Source: Corallococcus macrosporus
GTDB lineage: Bacteria; Myxococcota; Myxococcia; Myxococcales; Myxococcaceae
NCBI RefSeq assembly: GCF_017302985.1
Contig: NZ_JAFIMU010000004.1
Location: 1-64,000, forward strand
DNA: 64,000 nucleotides
Reading direction: 5' to 3'
The translations under genes were made by a program, and so were the position numbers. The notes below the pieces were generated by a model that searched no databases, was not told where the DNA came from, and saw only the letters and a program-made list of their open reading frames with translations. Shown in pieces: positions 10,803-19,087 of the stretch; position 1 is the stretch's first letter; each line of letters opens with the position of its first letter.

Positions 10803-12596
10803 ATGCGCTCCTTCCGCTCCACCGCCCTGGCGCTCGCGCTGCTCGCCTGCGCCTGCAAGGGCGGCCCGACGCCCGCACCCGCCGCCACGCCCCCCGCGCC
10901 TCCCCCCGCCGAGCCCGTGCGGCTCACGGTGGTGGGCACCAACGACTTCCACGGCTGGGTGATGCCCCACCGCGCCACGCTGCCGGACGGGCAGAAGGTG
11001 GAGGAGGGGGGCGCGGCGCTCTTCGCGTCCTACGTGGCGCGGCTGCGCGAGGACAACCCGGGCGGCGTGCTGCTGGTGGACGGCGGCGACCTGTTCCAGG
11101 GCACGCTGGCGTCCAACCTGGTCGAGGGCGCCATCGTCGTCGACGTGTACAACCTGCTGGGCTACGCGGCGGTCGCCATCGGCAACCACGAGTTCGACTA
11201 CGGGCCGGTGGGCTCGGAGCCCGTGGCCCGCCGTCCGGACGAGGACCCGCTGGGCGCGCTCAAGGCCCGCGTGGCCCAGGCGAAGTTCCCCTTCCTGTCC
11301 GCCAACGTGCGCGAGAAGGACGGCCGCCACCCGGCGTGGCTGGGCAATGACGGCACCACGGTCGTCACCGTGAAGGGCGTGAAGGTGGGCCTGCTGGGCC
11401 TGACGACGCTGTCCACGCCGCAGACCACCAACCCCGTGAACGTCGCGAGCCTGAAGTTCCAGCCCCTGGCCGACGCCGCGAGGGAGGCCGCGAGGTCGCT
11501 GCGCGAGCAGGGCGCGGAGGTGGTGGTCGCCATCGCGCACGCGGGCGGCAAGTGCACGGACCTGGCGAACCCACGTGACACGTCCGGGTGCGAGCGCGAC
11601 GACGGGGAAATCTACGCCGTGGTGGAGTCGCTGCCGAAGGGCGCGGTGGACGCGGTGGTGGCGGGCCACACGCACCAGCCCATGGGGCACTTCTTCGGCG
11701 ACGTGCCGGTCATCGAGACGACGGGCCTGGCGCGCTCGTTCGGCGTGGTGGACCTCTTCGTGGATCCGGTGACCCACCGCGTGCTCCCCGAGCGCACGCG
11801 CATCCAGGCCGCCATCCCGGTGTGCGGCGCCGTGGACGCCACGCGGAAGACCTGCGACGCGCGGGTGCTCAAGGACGCGAAGGACGTGCGGCTGGTGCCG
11901 GCCACCTTCCTGGGCCAGCCGGTGACGCCGGACGCCCGCGTGCAGGCGCTGGTGGCCCCCGCGGAGGCGCGCGTGGAGGAGGAGCAGCGCCGCCCGGTGG
12001 GCGTGGAGGTCCAGGCCCGCATGCCCCAGGTGTACGAGGGCGAGAGCGCGCTGGGCAACCTCATCGCGGACGCAATGCGGGAGAAGGCCCGCGCCGACGT
12101 GGCGGTGATGAACGCGGGCGGCATCCGGGCGGACCTTCCGCAGGGGCCGCTCACCTTCGGGAAGCTCTATGAAGTCCTCCCCTTCGACAACACGCTCGCG
12201 GTGCTGGAGCTGGACAAGGACCAGCTGCTCAGCTTCCTGTCGCTGGCCTATGGCGGGCGCAAGGGCGTCTTCGCGGTGTCCGGGCTGGAGGTGACGCTGG
12301 GCGCGTGCCCGGGGTGGGATCGCTTCGAGGGCATGACGTGGCCGGGAAACAAGCTGCCGAAGCCGAAGCAGACCTACCGGGTCGCGATGCCGGACTTCCT
12401 GCTGCGCGGAGGCGACGGGGTGGGGCCACTGACGTCCAAGGTGCCACGGGAACGTATCAACCTGTTGCAGGGCCAGGACCTGCGCGAGGTGCTGATTGAG
12501 TACGGCCGTGCCCACGGCAACGTGCTGAAGCCCCCGGCGCTCGGGCGCGTGCACCTGACGAAGGCGGAGGGGCCCTGCGCGGACGCGAAGCCCTGA
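10803..12596 (+). CDS. 5'-nucleotidase/metallophosphatase family lipoprotein (UshA-like)
   Basis: The 597-residue protein has a lipoprotein signal ending ALALLACACKGG. The dinuclear-metal phosphoesterase motifs appear in order: GTNDFHGW (Asp-x-His), LLVDGGDLFQG (Gly-Asp), IGNHEFDYG (Asn-His-Glu) and VVAGHTHQP (Gly-His-x-His). The C-terminal 5'-nucleotidase domain follows with AVMNAGGIRADLPQG and LYEVLPFDNTLAVLEL. It would hydrolyse extracellular or periplasmic nucleotides to nucleosides and phosphate. Together with the phytase-like gene upstream it suggests phosphate scavenging at the cell surface. The ATG at 10803 gives the lipobox and is the best start. Confidence 0.92.
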   Translation: MRSFRSTALALALLACACKGGPTPAPAATPPAPPPAEPVRLTVVGTNDFHGWVMPHRATLPDGQKVEEGGAALFASYVARLREDNPGGVLLVDGGDLFQGTLASNLVEGAIVVDVYNLLGYAAVAIGNHEFDYGPVGSEPVARRPDEDPLGALKARVAQAKFPFLSANVREKDGRHPAWLGNDGTTVVTVKGVKVGLLGLTTLSTPQTTNPVNVASLKFQPLADAAREAARSLREQGAEVVVAIAHAGGKCTDLANPRDTSGCERDDGEIYAVVESLPKGAVDAVVAGHTHQPMGHFFGDVPVIETTGLARSFGVVDLFVDPVTHRVLPERTRIQAAIPVCGAVDATRKTCDARVLKDAKDVRLVPATFLGQPVTPDARVQALVAPAEARVEEEQRRPVGVEVQARMPQVYEGESALGNLIADAMREKARADVAVMNAGGIRADLPQGPLTFGKLYEVLPFDNTLAVLELDKDQLLSFLSLAYGGRKGVFAVSGLEVTLGACPGWDRFEGMTWPGNKLPKPKQTYRVAMPDFLLRGGDGVGPLTSKVPRERINLLQGQDLREVLIEYGRAHGNVLKPPALGRVHLTKAEGPCADAKP

Positions 12597-12610
12597 AAAA
12601 GTCGCGCCCG

Positions 12611-12728
12611 CCGTTGGAAATTTTCTCTCCGTGCTGATCCGCTGGGGCTGGATCGCGGCGCAACCCAGCGGAAGATCAACAGAAGGCGGCCCGGGCCGAA
12701 TTTTCGGCCTGGGATCAGTTTCCAACGG
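12611..12728. promoter_or_regulatory. Intergenic inverted repeat and hairpin upstream of the CxxC gene
   Basis: CCGTTGGAAA at 12611-12620 is repeated inverted as TTTCCAACGG at 12719-12728. Between them, 12690-12713 forms a strong hairpin with arms CCCGGGCCGAA and TTCGGCCTGGG (one G-T pair). A small GGAGG-GAAA-CCTCC hairpin follows at 12727-12740. The arrangement could end the nucleotidase transcript and regulate the next gene. Confidence 0.5.
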
Positions 12729-12830
12729 AGGGAAACCTCCCTACTCTAGGGCACGCGAGAGCCCTTGCAGGCGCGGCCCGGAAGGCCAGCGCGAGCAAGT
12801 TGGAGCCCGTGCGTGGGAGGGACAGAAGAG

Positions 12831-13262
12831 ATGCTCTACAAAGTGACCCCGATGATGGTCCCCGTTGCGCCCGAGAAGAAAGAGGCGCGGGAGCCGGGCC
12901 AGCCGCGCAAGCGGCGCAAGTCCTCCGTCTACGACGCTGACGGCCACGAGGTGCTCATCTCGCTGATGTGTCTGAAGTGCAAGACGCTCAAGCCGCTGGC
13001 GCAGTTCGGGCTGCGGAAGATGGCGGACGGCGCCATCCGCAACCAGCCGTGGTGCCGGGGCTGCCGCTCGGGCGCGGGCACGAAGAAGCCGAAGAAGGAC
13101 GAGTCGCAGGTCGCCACCGTCGAGGTGCCCGCCGTCGCCGCCGTGGAGCCGGTGCTCCAGGTCGTCGCCTCGGTGCCGCTCGACGCCGCGCCCGTGGCTC
13201 CGACGCTCGTCGACGCCCCGGTCGCGGTCGCGGCCGACGTGACGGCCACCGCCCAGGTCTGA
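12831..13262 (+). CDS. CxxC/CxxC zinc-binding protein with Ala/Val/Pro tail
   Basis: The 143-residue protein has a basic N-terminus (QPRKRRKSS), then a likely treble-clef or zinc-ribbon site formed by Cys47/Cys50 (CLKC) and Cys75/Cys78 (CRGC). The spacing and the phrase KPLAQFGLRK between the pairs resemble small HNH-like or phage-type zinc proteins, but no HNH histidines are seen. Residues 90-143 are Val/Ala/Pro-rich and probably disordered. ATG 12831 is preceded by GGGAGG at 12816-12821. Role unknown; nucleic-acid binding is plausible. Confidence 0.75.
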   Translation: MLYKVTPMMVPVAPEKKEAREPGQPRKRRKSSVYDADGHEVLISLMCLKCKTLKPLAQFGLRKMADGAIRNQPWCRGCRSGAGTKKPKKDESQVATVEVPAVAAVEPVLQVVASVPLDAAPVAPTLVDAPVAVAADVTATAQV

Positions 13263-13339
13263 TCCACCGTCTGGGATGATCCGCCCCGCCGGGGCGCGCG
13301 CCTCAAGCCGCGCGCCCCGCATGTCACGGATCCGCCCGC

Positions 13340-16120
13340 TCAGGACAGCCGCAGACCCGCGGGCAGCGTGTCGCCGAGCGCCCGGGCCTCGTCCGCGGCC
13401 TCCAGCGCCACCACTTCACGCACCATCCGCACCCAGGTGTCCGCGGCCTTCGCGGCCACCAGCGCCTGGGCCGTGCGCTCGCGCAGCGCCGGATCCAGAT
13501 CGCGCGTGCGGTCGCCGGTGAGCCGCGCGAGCTGGGCGGCGGCGAAGGGCGCGCCGTCCACCTTGCGCAGGTCCAGCGACAGCAGCAGCTCCAGCCACGC
13601 CTCCGCCGTCTCCACGTCCACGACCTTGTGGCTGCTGCCGTACAGCGGCACGCGCGCGCCCAGCCGGCCCAGGGCCCACGCCCACGGGCCGCCGGAGCGG
13701 GACTCGGCCTTCAGGCGCGCGGCGATCCACCGGCCCACCTCCGCCTTGTCACCGGGCACCAGGTGCTCCAGCGAGGCGGCGGTGCGGATCATCTCGTCCA
13801 ACCCCTCCGGCTGGATGCCCTTCAGCTTGCCGCCCTGCGTGGGCGCTTCCGGCGGCACGCGCCGGGAGAGGTGCGGCTGGAGGTAGCCGTACAGCTTCTG
13901 CTGCTGCGCTTCCGTGAGGCCGCCCGCGATGCGTCGCCACATCACCCAGAACTCCGTCCACACGGCCTTGTCCTGGTGGTGCTGCACCAGCGCGTCGAAG
14001 AGGCTGAAGGTCTGCTCCGCGCGCCAGCCGTCCAGCGGGTAGCCGAAGCCGGGGCGCAGGCAGAAGCCGGTGAGGCTGTAGAAGACGCGCTCGTGGTCGT
14101 CGGAGCGGCGGCGCTTGCTCGCGCCCGCGTAGAGCGTGCTCCACAGCTCACGCAGCACCGGCACGCGCCACGTCTCGCGCGGGCCCAGCACCTTCTCCAG
14201 CGTGCGCGACAGCTGCTTCACGTCCTTGGGCCCCAGGGGCAGCGGCTTGTTGCCGTAGACGCGCTCCACGTTGTCCTTCGCCTCGGCGAATCTCGCGGGC
14301 ATGGACTCCGTGACGGTCAGCTCGTGCGAGCCGCCGGTGCCGCGCAGCTCGAACTCCAGGCGCCAGCGCTCGTCCGCGACGTCCGACACGCAGAACAGCT
14401 CCAGCGTGCCAATCTCCGTGAGCGCCGCCTGCAGGTGCACCGGCACTTCACTGACCTTGCCCGACGCGCCCTTGAGCAGCGTGTGGATGGGCGGCAGCGG
14501 CTTCAGGTCCTCCGCCAGCGGCACCAGGTCCCCCGGCTTGTCGATGCGGTCGCTCGTCGTGGAGTAGAGCGCGAACTGCACCGGCCGGCCCAGGGTGAGC
14601 GTGAAGGGGCGCTCGCCCAGGTCCACCTTCTGGCCCTCCTCGAAGCCGCGAGGGATGAGGCACAGCGTGGGCTGCTCCGTGCTGTCCGGGCCGCGCTGCA
14701 GGCCCACGTAGTACGCGCGCGCCGCACCACCGCCGATGCGCAGGCCGTGCCCGCGCCGCACCAGCCCGTAGTACGCGGCCCCCCGCGCCACCGCGAGCTC
14801 CAGCGACTCGTGCTTGAGCAGCGGGATGCGCGGCGCCTGAGGCCACCACGCGGACAGCGCGTCGATGAGCCGCGCGGAGATCTGCGGCGAGTTGAAGACG
14901 CCGCCGTTGAGCAGGATGGCGTCCGGGCGGGGCAGGGCGCCTTCGTGGGACGGCGTCTCGCCCAGCGCCGCGAAGCCCGCCGCCGCGTGCTGCGCGAGGA
15001 AGGCCGCCAGGTGCCGCGTGACGGCGGGGTCCTGCACGTACGGCAGGCCCAGCTCCTGGAGCGCCATGCGCGCCGAGCGCCGGGGCCGGTCCTCGGGCGG
15101 GGACAGCGGGAAGAAGCCGTCCAGCACCAGCGCGTGCGCCTCGTCGCGGCCCAGCTCCGTGGACAGCGTGCCGCCCAGGAGCCGGCTGCCCTCGCCGATG
15201 ATGGACATGCCGTAGCGCTCCGGCGGCGCGTGCCCCAGCAGCTCCTCCTTCGCGGTGCGCGCGGCCTGGATGGCCTGCGTCCACTGGGTCGCGGACAGGC
15301 GCCGGCCGTTCTGCGTGAGCTTCTCCTCCATGCGCCGGGCAAGCGCCGCGTCCATGTTGTCGCCGCCCAGCATCAGGTGGTCACCCACCGCCAGGCGCCG
15401 CAGCATGGGCCCTTCCGGGGACACGCCCGCGTGCACCAGCGTGAAGTCCGTGGTGCCGCCGCCCACGTCCACCACCAGCACCAGCCGCACCTGGGCCAGC
15501 GTCTGCTCCAGGCCGGAGCGGTGGCGCGCGGTGTAGTCGTAGAAGGCCGCCTGCGGCTCCTCCAGCAGGGTGAACTTCTCCAGCCCCGCCTTGCGCGCCG
15601 CGCTCACCGTGAGGGCGCGCGCCGCTTCATCGAACGACGCGGGGACGGTGATGACCACCTCCTGCTTCGACAGGGGCTCGTCCGGGTGGGCGTGGTCCCA
15701 CGCGCGGGCCATGTGCGTGAGCAGCAGCGCGGACGCGTCCACCGGGGACAGCTTCTGCACGTCCGCGGGCGCGCCCCACGGGAGGATGGGCGCGGAGCGG
15801 TCCACGCCCGGGTGGCACAGCCAGCTCTTCGCGGACGACACGAGCCGGCCGGGCACGCGCGCGCCCTGCCAGCGGGCCAGCTCGCCCACCACCCACGGGC
15901 CGCCGTCGTCGCCCCAGGGCAGGCGCAGCACCTCCGGGGCCAGCTCGTGGCCGGCGGGGACGTAGACGGTGGACGGCAGGAGCGGCCGCGCGGCCACCTC
16001 GCCCTGGCGGACGAGCTGGGGCAGGGGGAAGTCCTCGACGGGCGCCCCCGCGCCCCTGCCTGGATCCACGGATGCCACCGCGCAATGGGTGGTGCCCAGG
16101 TCGATGCCGACGATTCGCAT
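13340..16120 (-). CDS. Large Hsp70 family protein with C-terminal extension
   Basis: The 926-residue protein has an actin-like Hsp70 ATPase domain: phosphate-1 loop GIDLGTTHCAVAS at residue 5, phosphate-2 VVDVGGGTTDFTLV, and the adenosine motif ILLNGGVFNSP. After a short beta region the canonical DnaK lid is replaced by about 350 helical residues resembling the DUF3731 type seen in large Hsp70-like proteins. Ends in LPAGLRLS. It starts 25 bp after the neighbouring Hsp70 gene stops and is the last gene of a three-gene operon. Chaperone function is inferred from the ATPase; the client and partner J-protein are unknown, and no dnaJ or grpE lies nearby. Confidence 0.9.
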   Translation of the reverse strand: MRIVGIDLGTTHCAVASVDPGRGAGAPVEDFPLPQLVRQGEVAARPLLPSTVYVPAGHELAPEVLRLPWGDDGGPWVVGELARWQGARVPGRLVSSAKSWLCHPGVDRSAPILPWGAPADVQKLSPVDASALLLTHMARAWDHAHPDEPLSKQEVVITVPASFDEAARALTVSAARKAGLEKFTLLEEPQAAFYDYTARHRSGLEQTLAQVRLVLVVDVGGGTTDFTLVHAGVSPEGPMLRRLAVGDHLMLGGDNMDAALARRMEEKLTQNGRRLSATQWTQAIQAARTAKEELLGHAPPERYGMSIIGEGSRLLGGTLSTELGRDEAHALVLDGFFPLSPPEDRPRRSARMALQELGLPYVQDPAVTRHLAAFLAQHAAAGFAALGETPSHEGALPRPDAILLNGGVFNSPQISARLIDALSAWWPQAPRIPLLKHESLELAVARGAAYYGLVRRGHGLRIGGGAARAYYVGLQRGPDSTEQPTLCLIPRGFEEGQKVDLGERPFTLTLGRPVQFALYSTTSDRIDKPGDLVPLAEDLKPLPPIHTLLKGASGKVSEVPVHLQAALTEIGTLELFCVSDVADERWRLEFELRGTGGSHELTVTESMPARFAEAKDNVERVYGNKPLPLGPKDVKQLSRTLEKVLGPRETWRVPVLRELWSTLYAGASKRRRSDDHERVFYSLTGFCLRPGFGYPLDGWRAEQTFSLFDALVQHHQDKAVWTEFWVMWRRIAGGLTEAQQQKLYGYLQPHLSRRVPPEAPTQGGKLKGIQPEGLDEMIRTAASLEHLVPGDKAEVGRWIAARLKAESRSGGPWAWALGRLGARVPLYGSSHKVVDVETAEAWLELLLSLDLRKVDGAPFAAAQLARLTGDRTRDLDPALRERTAQALVAAKAADTWVRMVREVVALEAADEARALGDTLPAGLRLS

Positions 16121-16145
16121 ACGCCTCCGGTGTGCGGGGCCCCTT

Positions 16146-18008
16146 CTACTCCTTCATGCGCACGTTGAGCTCCAGCTTCCAGCGCCCGGAGCCGTTCTTC
16201 TCCAGGCACCGCAGCTCCAGCGTGCCCACCTCCGTCACCGCCGCCTGGAGGTTCACCGGCGTCAGGTCGCCAAAGGGCGTGGGCTGTCCGGGCAGCGTCG
16301 TCTCAATCGGCGCCACCTCCTCCAGCCCTCCGGACGCCAGCTCCGACTCCACGTCCTCCACCATCTCGCCCACCCGGTCGTCACGCCGCACGGACGACGC
16401 GAAGAAGCGGAAGCTGGTGGGCTCGCCTGTGACGAGGCCGAACTCCTGCGGCGGCACGTCCGCCTGCGTCCCCTCCTCCATGCCGAAGGGCGCCACGCAC
16501 AGCGCCTTCACCGGCGGCTCCATGCCCGGTACCGCCGGCATCGCCGTCTCCACGCCCACGTAGTAGGCGCGCGCCGTGCCGCCGCGGATGCGCAGGCCGT
16601 GTCCCTGGCGCACCCAGCCGTAGTACGCCGCGCCCCGCGCCACCGCGAGGTCCAGGTCCGCCCCCTCCAGCTCCTTCGCCGGGGGCGCCCCTTCGGAGGC
16701 GAGCCACTGGTTGAGGACCTCCATCACGCGGCCCTTCAGCGGGCCGGCCTTGAAGACGCCGCCGTTGAAGAGGACCGCGGTGGGGTGCAGGAAGCCCTTG
16801 CCCGCCACGTCCACCGGCGAGTCCGCGCTGGCCGCCAGCGCCTGGGCCTGCCGGGTGAGGAACGCCGCCAGGTGCTTCGTCACCGCCGGGTCCTGCGCGT
16901 ACGGCAGCGCCATCTGCGCCAGGCCCGTGCGCCGGGCGGTGCGCGGCAGGTCCGCCACCTGCGTCACCGGGAAGAAGCCGTCCGTGAGGACGCGGTCCAG
17001 CTCCTCGCGCGTCAGCTCCGTGCGAAGCGTGCCGCCGATGAGCGACGAGCCCCGGCCCGGAATCGCGATGGGCACCCGGTCCACGGAGGGGTCCGCGTAC
17101 AGCGTCTCCTTCGCCTGACGGCACCCGTAGGTGAGGCCGTTGAACTGCCACGCGTCCAGCTTGCGGCCCTCCGCCGCCATCCGCTGGTTGAGCGTGTGCG
17201 CCAGGGCGAGGTCCATGTTGTCGCCGCCCAGGAGGATGTGGTCGCCCACCGCCACGCGTAGCAGCTCCAGGTCTCCCTCGCGGTCCTTCACGGTGATGAC
17301 GGAGAAGTCGGACGTACCGCCGCCCACGTCCACCACGAGGATGACCTCCCCGGGCTTCACCTGCTTGCGGAAGTTCTCCCCCATGGCCTCCAGCCACGCG
17401 TACAGCGCGGCCTGCGGCTCCTCCAGCAGGGTGATGTGCTCGATGCCCGCCGCCTTCGCGGCCTCCAGCGTCAGGTCGCGCGCCGCCGCGTCGAAGGACG
17501 CCGGGACGGTGACGATGACCTCCTGGTGGGACAGCGCGTTGCCGGACTCCTCCTGCGCGCGCGCGAAGGTGTGGTCCCACGCCTCCTTCAGGTGGCGCAG
17601 GTAGCGCGCGGACGCATCCAGCGGCGACACGCGCTGCACCTCCGGCGGCGCCTGCCAGGGCAGGAGCGCGGAGCGACGGTCCACGCCCGGGTGCGACAGC
17701 CAGCTCTTCGCGGACGACACCAGCCGCGTGGGCACCTTCGCCCCGTGCGAGCGGGCGAAGTCACCCGCGATGACGCCCGGCTCGCTGTTCCACGGCAGCC
17801 CCAGGCTGCCCTCCGGGAACTCCTGCGCGCCAGGCAGATAGAGGAAGGAGGGCAAGAGCGGCCGCGCTTCCACGGTGCCGGGCGCCGTCACCTGGGGCAC
17901 GGGCAGCATGGACTGCGAGGGGCCGCGCGGCTTGCCGTCCTCGAGGTTGAAGTAGGACACCGCGGAGTGCGTGGTGCCCAGGTCGATGCCGATTGCGTAT
18001 CGGGCCAT
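16146..18008 (-). CDS. Hsp70 family protein
   Basis: The 620-residue protein begins MARYAIGIDLGTTHSAVSYF and has the phosphate-2 motif ILVVDVGGGTSDFSVI and adenosine motif AVLFNGGVFKAGP. The segment after about residue 500 is a short beta-sandwich-like region without a DnaK-type helical lid, so this is a divergent Hsp70 and not the housekeeping DnaK. It lies between the DUF2760 gene (87 bp upstream) and the larger Hsp70. The two Hsp70 proteins share layout and many motifs (for example ASFDEAAR versus ASFDAAAR), suggesting an old duplication. Confidence 0.92.
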   Translation of the reverse strand: MARYAIGIDLGTTHSAVSYFNLEDGKPRGPSQSMLPVPQVTAPGTVEARPLLPSFLYLPGAQEFPEGSLGLPWNSEPGVIAGDFARSHGAKVPTRLVSSAKSWLSHPGVDRRSALLPWQAPPEVQRVSPLDASARYLRHLKEAWDHTFARAQEESGNALSHQEVIVTVPASFDAAARDLTLEAAKAAGIEHITLLEEPQAALYAWLEAMGENFRKQVKPGEVILVVDVGGGTSDFSVITVKDREGDLELLRVAVGDHILLGGDNMDLALAHTLNQRMAAEGRKLDAWQFNGLTYGCRQAKETLYADPSVDRVPIAIPGRGSSLIGGTLRTELTREELDRVLTDGFFPVTQVADLPRTARRTGLAQMALPYAQDPAVTKHLAAFLTRQAQALAASADSPVDVAGKGFLHPTAVLFNGGVFKAGPLKGRVMEVLNQWLASEGAPPAKELEGADLDLAVARGAAYYGWVRQGHGLRIRGGTARAYYVGVETAMPAVPGMEPPVKALCVAPFGMEEGTQADVPPQEFGLVTGEPTSFRFFASSVRRDDRVGEMVEDVESELASGGLEEVAPIETTLPGQPTPFGDLTPVNLQAAVTEVGTLELRCLEKNGSGRWKLELNVRMKE

Positions 18009-18095
18009 ATCGGTCAGGAACCCCTTAAGGGGCCTCGTGGTTCCTCGAAGAGAAGGGGACTTCAGGGGATGCGCCGCCGGGTGCCCGGGCGGGCA

Positions 18096-18710
18096 TCAGG
18101 CGAGCTCGACTTCCGCTGGCGCCAGCACCCGCGGCTCCATGGCGGGGGAGACGGACGGGAACTTCACCTCGGTGGTCACCCAGCCGTGGTGCCGCAGCGT
18201 GCCTCCATAGGGAGGCTGGCCGGCCACGTTGCCGGTGAGCCGGATGCGCTGCGCGTCGAAGCCATCCGGCACCGTCACCCGGTCACCCTCGCCCTGCGGC
18301 AGCACCGGCTGGAGCGTGAGGTACTGGTGCACCACCTTGCGGCAGCCCTCGTGGACGATGCGGGCCGCCGCGCCCACGTCCGCGTCCGGGAACGCGGAGA
18401 CGTTCTCCTGCACGAAGTCCAGGAAGCGCCCCTCGCGCTGGAGCATGGCCAGCAGCGACAGGGCGCTGGCGTGCTCGCGCTCGGGCGGTGGGGGAGGGGG
18501 CGCGACGGGGGCCTGGACGACAGGCGTCTTCACGGGCGGGGGGGCCTGCGTATCCCCGGCCGGAAGCTCCTTGAGCTGGCCGGCGTCATAGGCGCGGCTG
18601 GTCGGCAGCACGGCCTGCGCGAATTCGCGGGACACGAGGCAGCGCCAGAAGCACAGCCAGGCGAGCCAGAAGCGGGCGAAGAACGACAGGGAGGCGGACG
18701 GGTCGGTCAT
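18096..18710 (-). CDS. DUF2760 domain protein
   Basis: The 204-residue protein opens with an amphipathic or membrane-proximal helix (FFARFWLAWLCFWRCLVSREF), then a Pro-rich linker (about 50-75), then the DUF2760 core starting ALSLLAMLQREGRFLDFVQENV and continuing IVHEGCRKVVHQYL with the ending PYGGTLRHHGWVTTEV. DUF2760 genes commonly sit next to Hsp70-like genes, as here, and are thought to be co-functional. ATG 18710 is chosen because the helix begins there; longer starts run into the terminator of the tRNA. It is the first gene of the Hsp70 operon. Confidence 0.88.
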   Translation of the reverse strand: MTDPSASLSFFARFWLAWLCFWRCLVSREFAQAVLPTSRAYDAGQLKELPAGDTQAPPPVKTPVVQAPVAPPPPPPEREHASALSLLAMLQREGRFLDFVQENVSAFPDADVGAAARIVHEGCRKVVHQYLTLQPVLPQGEGDRVTVPDGFDAQRIRLTGNVAGQPPYGGTLRHHGWVTTEVKFPSVSPAMEPRVLAPAEVELA

Positions 18711-18766
18711 CGGCCCCGGATAACAAAGCCGGAAGCCTTTGCAATTCGCCAATGGCCCGAAATGCA

Positions 18767-18796
18767 AAGGGCCTCACGGTTTCCCGTGAGGCCCTT
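18767..18796 (-). terminator. Intrinsic terminator of the tRNA-Ala transcript
   Basis: A perfect 13-bp stem (AAGGGCCTCACGG at 18767-18779 with CCGTGAGGCCCTT at 18784-18796) closes a 4-base loop. It lies 10 bp beyond the tRNA 3' end and is followed on the minus strand by a T-rich tract (TTTGCATTT). Confidence 0.85.
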
Positions 18797-18806
18797 CGTT
18801 TCTGCA

Positions 18807-18882
<76 letters not shown>

Positions 18883-19087
18883 ATACGGGGACTGCGTGCT
18901 GCCTGCTGCGCCTCGCGGGCGTTGGGTCCCGCGAAGTGAGTGGGCTAGTACCGGAGCCCCACCTTGCTGTCAAGCAGCTCGTTTCCGGCACCAACCCTGC
19001 GATTGACGTGCCGCACTGTGGATGCCATAAAAACCGCCTTCCGGTACCGCATCCTTCCCGGCCAATTACCGGGCCCCCTTCTGGTTC

